Positions 32,284 through 40,915 of a stretch of DNA of 64,000 nucleotides are shown piece after piece; the stretch's first letter is position 1; each line of letters starts with the position of its first letter. Where the stretch lies: positions 186,001 to 250,000 of the forward strand of contig NZ_MSDV01000046.1 of the NCBI RefSeq assembly GCF_001931485.1. The letters run 5' to 3'. The position numbers and the translations under genes were made by a program. The stretch comes from Burkholderia sp. SRS-W-2-2016 (GTDB lineage: Bacteria; Pseudomonadota; Gammaproteobacteria; Burkholderiales; Burkholderiaceae). A model generated the notes under the pieces. It was given only the letters and a program-made list of their open reading frames with translations, did not search any database and was not told the origin of the DNA.

Positions 32284-33606
32284 TCAGACAGCCGGCGCAT
32301 GCTCGCCGCCGACCGCATCGGCGTCGTCGACCGCCGGCACATAGCGCAGCGCGTCGTCGCGGTTCAGCACGCGATGCGCGCGGGCCTTGTCGATATCGTT
32401 CTCCCACACGGCGACCACCACGGTGGCGACGCAGTTGCCGATCAGGTTGGTCAGCGCGCGGGCGATGCCGACGAACCAGTCGACCGGCAGAATCAGCACG
32501 AGGCCGAGCACGGGGATTGCCGGAATCGCGGATAGCGTCGCGGCGAGAATCACGATCGCCGAACCCGGAATGCCGTGCGCGCCCTTCGACGTGACCAGCG
32601 ACACCAGCACCACGACGATCAGATCGTGCGTCGACAGCGGCGTGTTGGTCGCCTGCGCGATAAAGATCACCGCGAGCGTCAGATAGATCGAGAAGCCGTC
32701 GAGGTTGAACGAGTAGCCGGTCGGAATCACGAGACCGACTGTCGAGTCCTTCACGCCCATCCATTCGAGCTTGCGCATGATCTGCGGCAGCACGGCGTCG
32801 GACGATGCGGTGCCGAGCACGATCGACAGTTCCTCGCGCAGGTAGCGGATCAGCTTGAAGATGCTGAAGCCGGCGAGCCGCATCACGATGCCGAGCACGA
32901 CCACCACGAACACCACGCAGCTCGCGTAGAACACCAGCACCAGCATGCCGAGCTGCTTCAGCGATTCGACGCCGTAGGTGCCGGTGGTGAACGCGATCGC
33001 GCCGAGCACGCCGAGCGGCGCGAGCTTGATGATGAAACCCATCACGCGGAAGAACACCTGCGAGAGTTCGTCGATCAGCCCGCTGACGCGCTGCGCGCGC
33101 TTGCCGAGCAGCGACAGCGCCGAGCCGAACATCACCGAGAACACGAGGATCTGCAGGATGTCGCCGGTCGCGAACGCGTTGAACGCGGTCTCCGGGATGA
33201 TCTTCAGCAGGAAGCCGGCGGTGTCCTTCAGGCTCTTCGCGTGCTCGGTGTAGTTCGTGAGCGAGGCCGCGTCGAGCGAACTCAGATTGATGTTCATGCC
33301 GACGCCGGGCCGCGTCATGTACGCGAGCACCGCGCCGATCAGGAGCGCGATCGTCGTCATCACCTCGAAGTAGACCACCGCCTTCAGGCCGACCCGGCCG
33401 ACCTTGCGCAGGTCGCCGGCGTGCGCCATCCCGCTCACGACCACGCAGAACACGATCGGCCCGATCACCATCTTGATCAGCTTGAGGAAACCGTCGCCGA
33501 GCGGACGGAGCGACTGCGCGAAATGCGGAAAGACGGCACCGAGCACGATACCGAGCACGAGCGCGATGACGACCCGCCCGAATAGCGAATTGAAGAACTT
33601 CAACAC
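32284..33606 (-). CDS. dctA: C4-dicarboxylate/proton symporter, DctA-like
   Basis: The 440-residue membrane protein belongs to the dicarboxylate/amino acid:cation symporter family and is close to DctA (FFNSLFGRVVIALVLGIVLG, MVIGPIVFCVVVSGMAHAGDLRKVGRVG, GTASSDAVLPQIM, PTGYSFNLDG). It begins with GTG behind a strong AGGAGG. Its place directly upstream of allantoicase and allA suggests it may carry a purine-derived ureide or a C4 acid needed with that pathway; this is inference. Its promoter and the divergent repressor gene share matching operators. Confidence 0.88.
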   Translation of the reverse strand: MLKFFNSLFGRVVIALVLGIVLGAVFPHFAQSLRPLGDGFLKLIKMVIGPIVFCVVVSGMAHAGDLRKVGRVGLKAVVYFEVMTTIALLIGAVLAYMTRPGVGMNINLSSLDAASLTNYTEHAKSLKDTAGFLLKIIPETAFNAFATGDILQILVFSVMFGSALSLLGKRAQRVSGLIDELSQVFFRVMGFIIKLAPLGVLGAIAFTTGTYGVESLKQLGMLVLVFYASCVVFVVVVLGIVMRLAGFSIFKLIRYLREELSIVLGTASSDAVLPQIMRKLEWMGVKDSTVGLVIPTGYSFNLDGFSIYLTLAVIFIAQATNTPLSTHDLIVVVLVSLVTSKGAHGIPGSAIVILAATLSAIPAIPVLGLVLILPVDWFVGIARALTNLIGNCVATVVVAVWENDIDKARAHRVLNRDDALRYVPAVDDADAVGGEHAPAV

Positions 33607-33652
33607 GGCTTCCTCCTGGTGACAGATGTCTCTGGACTACCTCTGTTCAGAC

Positions 33653-33707
33653 TGGTCTGACCAGTACTGTTATGGGCAATAGTAGGAAGCCGATATAGTC
33701 GAGTCAA
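33653..33707 (-). promoter_or_regulatory. dctA promoter and downstream GntR/FCD operator
   Basis: On the minus strand TTGACT (33702-33707) and TACTAT (33679-33684) lie 17 bases apart. About 8 bases after the predicted start the 15-base perfect palindrome ACTGGTCTGACCAGT (33651-33665) contains TGGTCTGACCA, the form bound by FadR-subfamily GntR regulators. A repressor there would block promoter clearance. Confidence 0.7.
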
Positions 33708-33814
33708 GGACGCGTCGAATAGTGTTTACCCGTTGTTTTGCTTCGTATTTTCGGGACGGATGGCAGAGCGGCTACGCCACGCGGTGCATTCGCGCACGGC
33801 GCGTATTAAAATTC

Positions 33815-33825
33815 TGGTCAGACCA
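33815..33825 (+). promoter_or_regulatory. Second GntR/FCD operator, before the regulator gene
   Basis: TGGTCAGACCA differs from the first operator only in the central base and lies 19 bases before the regulator's start codon, pointing to autorepression. Confidence 0.65.
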
Positions 33826-33844
33826 CGCCCACGAGTGAGCACTC

Positions 33845-34531
33845 ATGAAAAACGTCCCGCATACCGTCACCGACGCGGCGATCGCGACCATCCGCGAGCG
33901 CATCGAAGCGGGCGTCTATCCGGTCGGCAGCCTGCTGCCCGCACAGCGCCAGCTGTCCGACGAACTGTCGATCAGCCGCGCGTCGCTGCGCGAGGCGCTG
34001 TCCACGCTCGAAGCGCTGGGGCTGCTGGTGATCCGCCCCGGCAAGGGCGTGTATGTGGAAAGCGCGCAGGCGAAAAACGCGCAGGCGTGGCGCTTCGCCG
34101 AGCAGTCGTCGCTGCCCGACACCTATCAGATGCGTTACGCGCTCGAAGGCTTCGTCGCGCGCATGGCGGTGCTGGCGGTCAGCGACGCCGACCTCGCGTG
34201 GCTCGAGGACAACGTCACCGCGATGCAGAGCGCGCTCGCCTGCGACGAACTCGACGAAGCCGCGCGCTACGACTACGAGTTCCATATGCGCATCGTCAGC
34301 ATCGCCGGCAATGCGGCGATCGAGTCGATCCTGCGCAGCAGCGCGGAAATCATGAAGGAAAGCCAGCGGATGCCGTTCTACCGGCGCGAGCGGGTGCTGT
34401 CCACCTACACCGAGCATCGTGCGATTCTCGATGCGCTGAAGGCGCGCGATTCGCTCGCCGCCGGCAAGGCGATCGAGACGCATATCGCGAACGCCGCGCA
34501 GCGCGCGGGGGTTTATTTCCCGACGCCGTAA
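33845..34531 (+). CDS. GntR family (FadR/FCD subfamily) transcriptional regulator
   Basis: The 228-residue protein has an N-terminal winged helix (residues about 8-75, SLLPAQRQLSDELSISRASLREALSTLEALGLL) and a C-terminal all-helical FCD domain. The FCD metal-type residues are suggested by RYDYEFHMRIV and EHRAIL. It diverges from dctA-alc-allA with a TGGTC-N-GACCA site near each start, so it is the likely repressor of ureide use. The effector is unknown; glyoxylate or a ureide would make sense. Confidence 0.9.
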   Translation: MKNVPHTVTDAAIATIRERIEAGVYPVGSLLPAQRQLSDELSISRASLREALSTLEALGLLVIRPGKGVYVESAQAKNAQAWRFAEQSSLPDTYQMRYALEGFVARMAVLAVSDADLAWLEDNVTAMQSALACDELDEAARYDYEFHMRIVSIAGNAAIESILRSSAEIMKESQRMPFYRRERVLSTYTEHRAILDALKARDSLAAGKAIETHIANAAQRAGVYFPTP

Positions 34532-34557
34532 AGGCAACGCGGCGCCCGGCCGCAGAC

Positions 34558-34588
34558 GAAAAAAAGCCGCTCCGAAGAGCGGCTTTTT
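34558..34588. terminator. Bidirectional terminator between the GntR gene and gapA
   Basis: An AAAAAGCCGCTC/GAGCGGCTTTTT hairpin with a short loop separates the two convergent units. Confidence 0.88.
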
Positions 34589-34652
34589 GCTACTGCGAGC
34601 GTCGCGCCGGCGGCATCGGAAACCTTGCCACCGGGCGCCTGCGCCCTGCTGC

Positions 34653-35663
34653 TTACTTCGCGTTCGCGAGCGCCACAGCCGTGTCCAGCATGCGGTTCGA
34701 GAAGCCCCACTCGTTGTCGTACCAGCTCGACACCTTCACCAGACGGCCCGACACCTTCGTCAGCGTCGCGTCGAACGTCGACGAAGCCGGGTTGTGGTTG
34801 AAGTCGATCGACACCAGCGGTGCGTCGTTGTAGCCGAGGATGCCCTTGAGCGAGCCCTGCGATGCTTCCTTCATGATCGCGTTGACTTCTTCGACCGTCG
34901 TGTCGCGCTTGGCGATGAACGACAGATCGACGACCGACACATTGATGGTCGGCACGCGAATCGCGTAGCCGTCCAGCTTGCCGTTCAGTTCCGGCAGCAC
35001 GAGGCCGACCGCGGCGGCTGCGCCGGTCTTGGTCGGGATCTGGCTGTGGGTGGCCGAACGCGCGCGGCGCAGGTCTTCGTGGTACACGTCGGTCAGCACC
35101 TGGTCGTTCGTGTACGCGTGGATCGTCGTCATCAGACCGGTTTCGAGGCCGATCTTGTCGTTCAGCGGCTTGACCAGCGGTGCGAGGCAGTTGGTCGTGC
35201 ACGATGCGTTCGAGATCACCGTGTCCGATGCCTTGAGCACATTGTGGTTCACGCCGTAGACGATCGTCGCGTCGACGTCCTTACCGCCCGGCGCCGAGAT
35301 GATCACCTTCTTCGCGCCGCCCTTGATGTGCGCGCTAGCCTTTTCCTTGGTCGTGAAAAAGCCGGTGCACTCGAGCACGACGTCGACGCCCAGCTCGCCC
35401 CACGGCAGTTCGGCCGGGTTGCGGTTGGCCAGCACGCGGATCTTGTCGCCGTTCACGACGAGGTAGTCGCCGTCCACCGACACTTCGCCCGGGAACTTGC
35501 CGTGCGCGGTGTCGTACTGCGTCAGGTGAGCGTTGGTCTTCGCATCGCCCAGGTCGTTGATGGCCACGATTTCGAGATCGTGCTTCTTGCCGTTTTCATA
35601 GAAGGCGCGCAGGGTGTTGCGGCCGATCCGGCCGTAGCCGTTGATTGCGACGCGAATCGTCAT
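34653..35663 (-). CDS. gapA: Glyceraldehyde-3-phosphate dehydrogenase
   Basis: The 336-residue enzyme oxidises glyceraldehyde-3-phosphate to 1,3-bisphosphoglycerate. It has the N-terminal NAD-binding INGYGRIGRNTLRAF, the active-site cysteine in SNASCTTNCLAP, and the C-terminal SWYDNEWGFSNRMLDT. It follows tkt by about 116 bases on the same strand, matching the cbbT-gap arrangement of Burkholderiales. It serves glycolysis downstream of the Entner-Doudoroff route and gluconeogenesis. Confidence 0.97.
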   Translation of the reverse strand: MTIRVAINGYGRIGRNTLRAFYENGKKHDLEIVAINDLGDAKTNAHLTQYDTAHGKFPGEVSVDGDYLVVNGDKIRVLANRNPAELPWGELGVDVVLECTGFFTTKEKASAHIKGGAKKVIISAPGGKDVDATIVYGVNHNVLKASDTVISNASCTTNCLAPLVKPLNDKIGLETGLMTTIHAYTNDQVLTDVYHEDLRRARSATHSQIPTKTGAAAAVGLVLPELNGKLDGYAIRVPTINVSVVDLSFIAKRDTTVEEVNAIMKEASQGSLKGILGYNDAPLVSIDFNHNPASSTFDATLTKVSGRLVKVSSWYDNEWGFSNRMLDTAVALANAK

Positions 35664-35779
35664 GACTTATCTCCTGATGGCTAAAAAAACCTTTCTATTC
35701 GTCCGACCGGTGGCGTTGCCGCCCCGCATGAAGCGCTCTGCGTGAGCGGCGCGGATGCGTACGGCAACGCGTGAACCGG

Positions 35780-37801
35780 TCAGTCGAGGGCGGCCTTCGC
35801 CGTCGCGACCACGTTCTCGACGGTGAAACCGAAATGCTTGAACAGCACGCCAGCCGGGGCCGATTCGCCGAACGTGTCGATGCCGACCACGCCGCCTTCC
35901 AGACCCACGTACTTGCGCCAGAAATCCGTCACGCCCGCTTCGATCGCGACGCGGCGCACGCCGTGCGGCAGCACGCGTTCGCGGTACTCGGCGTCCTGCT
36001 TGTCGAACACGGTGGTCGACGGCATCGACACGACGCGGGCAGCGATGCCTTCGCGCGCGAGCGGCTCGACCGCCTTCATTGCGAGTTCGACTTCCGAGCC
36101 GGTCGCGATCAGGATGATCTTGCGCGCGACGATCTCTTCGTCCCAGTCGCGCAGCACGTAACCGCCCTTCTCGATGTTGGCGATCTGCGCGTCGGTGCGC
36201 TCGTTGAACGGCAGGTTCTGACGGCTGAAGATCAGGCACGACGGGCCTTCATGCGCGATCGCATGGGTCCAGGCCACCGCGGTTTCGACCGTGTCGGCCG
36301 GACGCCACGTTTGCAGATTCGGGATCAGGCGCAGGCTCGCGACGTGCTCGATCGACTGGTGGGTCGGGCCGTCTTCGCCGAGGCCGATCGAGTCGTGCGT
36401 GAACACGAAGATCGACTGCGACTTCATCAGCGCGGCGACGCGCAGCGCGTTGCGGCTGTAGTCCGAGAACGTCAGGAAGGTACCGCCGAACGCCTTGTAG
36501 CCGCCATGCAGCGCGACGCCGTTGATCGCCGCGCTCATGCCGAATTCGCGCACGCCGTAGTTCACGTAGTTGCCGGCGGCACGGCCTTCGGCATTCACGC
36601 GCACCGGCTTGGCGGCCTTCCAGTTGGTCAGGTTCGAACCGGTCAGGTCGGCGGAGCCGCCGAGCAGTTCCGGCAGCACGGCCGACAGAGCCTCGATCGC
36701 CTGCTGCGAAGCCTTACGCGTCGCGACGGTTTCCGCGCGCTCGTTCGCGCCGGCGATGATCGCCTTGGCCTTTTCTTTCCAGTCGGCCGGCAGCTGCTTG
36801 TCGCTGCGGCGCTTGAATTCGGCCGCTTCCTGCGGGTACTTGGCCGCATAGGCCGCGAACGCCTTGTCCCACTCCGACTCGTTGCGCGCGCCCGCTTCCT
36901 TCGCATCCCATGCCGCGTAGACTTCCTGCGGAATCACGAACGGCTCCCACTTCCAGCCGATCGCCTCGCGGGTCGCCGCGATTTCCTTGTCACCGAGCGG
37001 CGAGCCGTGCGAATCGTGCGAGCCGGCCTTGGTCGGCGCGCCTTCGCCGATCACGGTCTTGCAGCAGATCAGCGTCGGCTTGTCCGACTGCTTGGCCTGC
37101 TTGATCGCCGCGTCGACCGCGTCGACGTCATGGCCGACCACGTTCGGGATCACGTTCCAGCCGTACGCCTCGAACCGCTTCGGGGTGTCGTCGTGGAACC
37201 AGTGCACCACTTCGCCGTCGATCGAGATGCCGTTGTCGTCGTAGAACGCGATCAGCTTGTTCAGCTTCAGCACGCCGGCGAGCGAGCAGGCTTCGTGCGA
37301 GATGCCTTCCATCAGGCAGCCGTCGCCGACGAACACGTACGTGTGGTGATCGACGATCTTCGCGTCAGGCTTGTTGAATTCGGTCGCGAGCAGCGACTCG
37401 GCGAGCGCCATGCCGACCGCGTTCGCCAGACCCTGGCCGAGCGGGCCGGTGGTGGTCTCAACGCCCGGCGTGATGCCGTATTCCGGGTGACCCGGGGTCT
37501 TCGAATGCAGTTGGCGGAAATTCTTCAGCTCTTCGATCGGCAGATCGTAGCCGGTCAGGTGCAGCAGCGAATACAGCAGCATCGAGCCGTGGCCGTTCGA
37601 CAGGATGAAGCGGTCGCGGTCCGCCCAGTGCGGGTTCGTCGGGTTATGGCGCAGATGACGCGACCACAGCGCGACGCCGATTTCGGCCATGCCCATCGGC
37701 ATGCCGGGGTGGCCGGAATTCGCCTTTTGAACGGCGTCCATGGACAACGCGCGGATTGCGTTGGCCATCAGGGAAGTGGGTGCGGGAGACGGGGTCGTCA
37801 T
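35780..37801 (-). CDS. tkt: Transketolase
   Basis: The 673-residue thiamine-diphosphate enzyme exchanges two-carbon units in the pentose phosphate pathway. The ThDP motif GDGCLMEGISHEA...N is intact, as are HLRHNPTNPHWADRDRF, TTTGPLGQGLANAVGMA and HDSIGLGEDGPTHQ. The start at 37801 is the conserved MTTPS...MANAIRALSMDAVQKANSGHPG; the longer open frame upstream is not homologous. It leads gapA. Confidence 0.97.
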   Translation of the reverse strand: MTTPSPAPTSLMANAIRALSMDAVQKANSGHPGMPMGMAEIGVALWSRHLRHNPTNPHWADRDRFILSNGHGSMLLYSLLHLTGYDLPIEELKNFRQLHSKTPGHPEYGITPGVETTTGPLGQGLANAVGMALAESLLATEFNKPDAKIVDHHTYVFVGDGCLMEGISHEACSLAGVLKLNKLIAFYDDNGISIDGEVVHWFHDDTPKRFEAYGWNVIPNVVGHDVDAVDAAIKQAKQSDKPTLICCKTVIGEGAPTKAGSHDSHGSPLGDKEIAATREAIGWKWEPFVIPQEVYAAWDAKEAGARNESEWDKAFAAYAAKYPQEAAEFKRRSDKQLPADWKEKAKAIIAGANERAETVATRKASQQAIEALSAVLPELLGGSADLTGSNLTNWKAAKPVRVNAEGRAAGNYVNYGVREFGMSAAINGVALHGGYKAFGGTFLTFSDYSRNALRVAALMKSQSIFVFTHDSIGLGEDGPTHQSIEHVASLRLIPNLQTWRPADTVETAVAWTHAIAHEGPSCLIFSRQNLPFNERTDAQIANIEKGGYVLRDWDEEIVARKIILIATGSEVELAMKAVEPLAREGIAARVVSMPSTTVFDKQDAEYRERVLPHGVRRVAIEAGVTDFWRKYVGLEGGVVGIDTFGESAPAGVLFKHFGFTVENVVATAKAALD

Positions 37802-38082
37802 GTCGAGTCCGGAGACAGAGTCAGAAAGCGGGGCGCGCTTGAGGCCCGGAAGCTCGGCGGCCAGCTCGCTGCGGCGCACGATGCGGCGCCACCAGACGCG
37901 AAACGGGCAGAGCAATCGGACAAGGCTGAAAGCGTCACATTCTAGCAGAAGGTTTACCCCGAGCCGCCCGCAAAGCCGCCCGGACGCGCGGTCCAATTCA
38001 CCCGCGCCGGCGCGGGCACGCCGCCTGCCACTACAATTCGGGCAACCGCTCCCGCCACGCTCACCGAACGAGTCCCGCCGCC

Positions 38083-38973
38083 GTGAACGCACCGCTGATG
38101 TTCCAGCCGAATGCCGATGCCGTCTATGGGTTTGCGCACGCGCGGCTGATAGAAAGTGTCAAATCGCACTATCAGCGCATCGAAATCTGGGACACGCCGC
38201 AGCTCGGCGCGCTGTTCACGCTCGACGGCCGGCCGATGACCTCCGCCGGCGACGAATTCATCTATCACGAATGCATGGTGCACCCGGCCGCGCTCGCCCA
38301 TCCGGCGCCGCGCGCGGCGCTGGTGCTCGGCGGCGGCGATGGCGGCGCGGCGCGGCAGTTGCTCAGGCACCCGGGGATCGAGCGGATCGTCGTCGCGGAA
38401 CTGGATGCCGAGGTGGTGCGGCTCACGCGCGAGCATCTGCCGAGCGTGCATGGCGGGGCGTTCGAGGATCCGCGCGTCGAGCTGGTGATCGGGGACGCGG
38501 CGGATTATGTTGCAGCGGCGGGTGCGGGTGCGGCGGCCGACGCCAACAAGTTCGATCTAGTGATCTTCGACCTGACGCCGCCCGACTCCCCCGCCGCCGG
38601 TCTCTACACGCCCGCCTTCTACGCGCAACTGAAGCGCGTGCTGCGCCCCGGCGCCGCGCTATCGCTGCATCTCGGCTCGCCCTATTTCCACGCGCCGCGT
38701 ATCGCCGCGCTGCTCGCCGATCTGCGCGCCGCCTTCGCCCAGGTGCGCACGCTCGGCACCTTCGTGCCGCTGTACGGCTCGCTGTGGATGATGGCGATCG
38801 CCAGCGACACCCTCGACCCCGCCGCGCTGAGCACCGACACGCTGACCGAGCGCCTCGCCGCGCGCGGCATCGATTCGCTGCGCCACTACGAACCGGCCCT
38901 GCACGCAGGGCTATTCTCGGCGCTACGGTCGGTGCGCGATAAACTGGGCCCCTTGCCGCAGCAATCCAGTTGA
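38083..38973 (+). CDS. speE: Spermidine synthase-like polyamine aminopropyltransferase
   Basis: The 296-residue protein has the Rossmann methyltransferase-like fold of aminopropyltransferases, with the SAM-type loop LVLGGGDGGAARQLL, the conserved DEFIYHECMVH segment and the catalytic aspartate region FDLVIFDLTPPDSPAAG. It would transfer aminopropyl groups to putrescine. The start is GTG at 38083, with an ATG five codons later as alternative. No S-adenosylmethionine decarboxylase gene is adjacent. It is divergent from tkt. Confidence 0.85.
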   Translation: MNAPLMFQPNADAVYGFAHARLIESVKSHYQRIEIWDTPQLGALFTLDGRPMTSAGDEFIYHECMVHPAALAHPAPRAALVLGGGDGGAARQLLRHPGIERIVVAELDAEVVRLTREHLPSVHGGAFEDPRVELVIGDAADYVAAAGAGAAADANKFDLVIFDLTPPDSPAAGLYTPAFYAQLKRVLRPGAALSLHLGSPYFHAPRIAALLADLRAAFAQVRTLGTFVPLYGSLWMMAIASDTLDPAALSTDTLTERLAARGIDSLRHYEPALHAGLFSALRSVRDKLGPLPQQSS

Positions 38974-39050
38974 CGCGCGATGCCGCGACGCAAGCGTCGA
39001 ACGCGAATCGCAGCCGCTGTTGCGCCCACCCACCCCATACGGAGAACTCC

Positions 39051-39464
39051 ATGACCGCCCCCCGCCCCGCCGGTGTGCCCTGGCTGACCCCCTATCTGAC
39101 GGTGCGCGACGCGCGCGCGTCGACGGCGTTTTTTTCGGCGGCGTTCGGTTTCGAAGTGCGTGACAGCGTGCAGGACGACGGCGCCGTGATGCACGTCGAG
39201 ATGACCTATCAAGGCCAGTTGATCGTGATGTTCGCGCCCGAAGGCGCGTTCGGCTCGACCGCGCAGACGCCGAAGAGCGCGAACACGATCGCGCCGCAAT
39301 CGTTCTATGTGTACGTCGAGGACGTCGATGCGGTCTACCAGCGCGCGCTCGCGGCCGGCGCGAAATCGCTGAGCGAACCGCAAGACCAGTTCTGGGGCGA
39401 TCGCTTCGCGCAGGTCGAGGATATCGACGGTTACCGCTGGGCGCTCGCGCGCCATCTTTCCTGA
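39051..39464 (+). CDS. VOC (glyoxalase/bleomycin resistance-like) family protein
   Basis: The 137-residue protein is a single vicinal oxygen chelate domain, with TPYLTVRDARASTAFFSAAFGFEVRDS at the N-terminus and the second half FYVYVEDVDAVYQRALAAGAK...FWGDRFAQVEDIDGYRWALA. It resembles the PhnB-like subgroup whose substrates are unknown. GGAG precedes the ATG at 39051. It sits between speE and rsmE with only four bases before rsmE, so the two are co-transcribed. Confidence 0.85.
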   Translation: MTAPRPAGVPWLTPYLTVRDARASTAFFSAAFGFEVRDSVQDDGAVMHVEMTYQGQLIVMFAPEGAFGSTAQTPKSANTIAPQSFYVYVEDVDAVYQRALAAGAKSLSEPQDQFWGDRFAQVEDIDGYRWALARHLS

Positions 39465-39468
39465 GTTA

Positions 39469-40224
39469 ATGAGTCTTTCGTCGATGCCCCGTTTTTTTGT
39501 TGCCGCTCCCCTTTATCCCGATGATGTGATCGCGTTGCCCGACGATGTCGTGCGCCACGTGCTGGTGCTGCGCCTGCAGCCCGGCGATTCGCTCGTGCTG
39601 TTCAACGGCGAGGGCGGCGAGTACGACGCCGAGCTGGTCGAAGTCGAACGGCGCTCGGCGCGCGTGAGGATTCGCGAATTCCGTGAAGTCGAAGTCGAGC
39701 CGCCGTATCGGCTGACGCTCGCGCAGGGGATTGCCGGCGGCGACAAGATGGACTGGCTGATCGAGAAGGCAGTCGAACTGGGCGCGGCGGGCTTCGTGCC
39801 GCTCGCGACCGCGCGCAGTGTCGTGCGTCTTGCCGGCGAACGCGCGCAGCGGCGCCAGCAGCATTGGCAAGGGGTGGTGCGGGCATCGTGCGAGCAGTGC
39901 GGGCGCAACCGCTTGCCGGAAGTGCAACCGGTGCAGGAGTTCGACGCGTGGCTCGACCGCTCGCCGCGCGAGCCGGCGGCGGGCGAGTTGCGTCTGCTGC
40001 TGTCGCCGCGTGCGAGCATCGGTTTTACCGCGCTGCCCGAGACGCCGCCGCCCGGCGGAGTCACGCTGCTGATCGGTCCCGAAGGCGGCCTGTCCGCCGA
40101 TGAGGAAGCCGCGGCCGTCGAGCGCGGTTTCACCGCGGTTGGCCTAGGCCCCCGGGTGCTGCGCACGGAAACCGCCGGGATCGCGGTACTGGCTGCGCTC
40201 GCCGCGCGCTGGGGCGGCTGGTAA
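39469..40224 (+). CDS. rsmE: 16S rRNA (uracil1498-N3)-methyltransferase
   Basis: The 251-residue SPOUT-class methyltransferase modifies U1498 in 16S rRNA. Typical features are the N-terminal PUA-like domain (MPRFFVAAPL, LRLQPGDSLVLFNG), the AQGIAGGDKMDWLIEKAVELGAAGFVPLA block, and the knot with LLIGPEGGLSADEE and LGPRVLRTETA. The first ATG is used; an ATG five codons later (MPRFFV) is equally plausible. It is convergent with the barstar-like gene. Confidence 0.94.
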   Translation: MSLSSMPRFFVAAPLYPDDVIALPDDVVRHVLVLRLQPGDSLVLFNGEGGEYDAELVEVERRSARVRIREFREVEVEPPYRLTLAQGIAGGDKMDWLIEKAVELGAAGFVPLATARSVVRLAGERAQRRQQHWQGVVRASCEQCGRNRLPEVQPVQEFDAWLDRSPREPAAGELRLLLSPRASIGFTALPETPPPGGVTLLIGPEGGLSADEEAAAVERGFTAVGLGPRVLRTETAGIAVLAALAARWGGW

Positions 40225-40253
40225 AGCGGCTAACGAAGAAAGCGACTGACCAA

Positions 40254-40284
40254 GCAAAAGGCCCGCCAATTGGCGGGCCTTTTG
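40254..40284. terminator. Bidirectional terminator between rsmE and the barstar-like gene
   Basis: A GCAAAAGGCCCGCCA/TGGCGGGCCTTTTGC inverted repeat forms a strong hairpin with T runs on both sides. Confidence 0.88.
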
Positions 40285-40341
40285 CCGACCTTACACGAAG
40301 TTCGCGAGCGGATCGGGCTGTCAGTGCCCGCTCAGGCTAAA

Positions 40342-40899
40342 TCACACGAACGAATAGAAGACCCGGAACGCGACCTTGCGCTCGGCCCAGAACTCGGCCG
40401 CCTCGCGGAACACGTCGAGCAGCGTTTCGCGCCCTTCTTTATCGAATTTCTGCGCGATTGGCAGATGTTCGAGCACGATCACGAAGCCCGGCTGCGCGCC
40501 CGCCTTGTGCACGAGGTCGGTCAGGCAGTCGTACAGCGCGTCGTAATTCTTGCCGAAGTGCTTCGGAAACAGGAACGAGGTCGCGATCGTCTCGAGAACT
40601 TCCTGTTTCGACGCCGCATTCGCGCAGTACGCATACAGAAAGTGCTGACCGAGCTGGTTCGCTTCGTCGGCGAGATCCTGCACGCGGAACGCGCGGATCG
40701 ATTGCACGATGTTCGGTCGCACGGTCCTGAAAAGGCTCATGGGCTCCTCGTTCGATGAAACCACGCCAGCCTCGCTCTGATTGTCGCGACCCTGCTCGTC
40801 GGCGCGCATCTTCATGACGCGTTGGAACAAATTGCCTTCGCCGGCCGCGAAAAGATCCGTCGCGACTGCGGAATCGTGCGCGTAGATGTTGTCGCTCAT
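40342..40899 (-). CDS. Barstar family ribonuclease inhibitor
   Basis: The C-terminal part (from about residue 75) matches barstar, with FLFPKHFGKNYDALYDCLTDL, the segment that in barstar blocks the barnase active site, and GFVIVLEHLP. A N-terminal extension of about 50-60 residues has no clear homology. The start at 40899 (MSDNIYAHDS) follows GGGATG; an ATG at 40740 (MSLFRTV) behind GAGGAG is a serious alternative, giving only the conserved domain. It begins just after the secreted RNase gene stop and should be the cytoplasmic immunity partner. Confidence 0.85.
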   Translation of the reverse strand: MSDNIYAHDSAVATDLFAAGEGNLFQRVMKMRADEQGRDNQSEAGVVSSNEEPMSLFRTVRPNIVQSIRAFRVQDLADEANQLGQHFLYAYCANAASKQEVLETIATSFLFPKHFGKNYDALYDCLTDLVHKAGAQPGFVIVLEHLPIAQKFDKEGRETLLDVFREAAEFWAERKVAFRVFYSFV

Positions 40900-40915
40900 G
40901 CCGTTCATCCCGATG

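Noticed and set aside
38423..39052. Minus-strand open frame antisense to speE
   Set aside because: Arg-rich shadow frame of a high-GC gene; no domain and no ribosome binding site.
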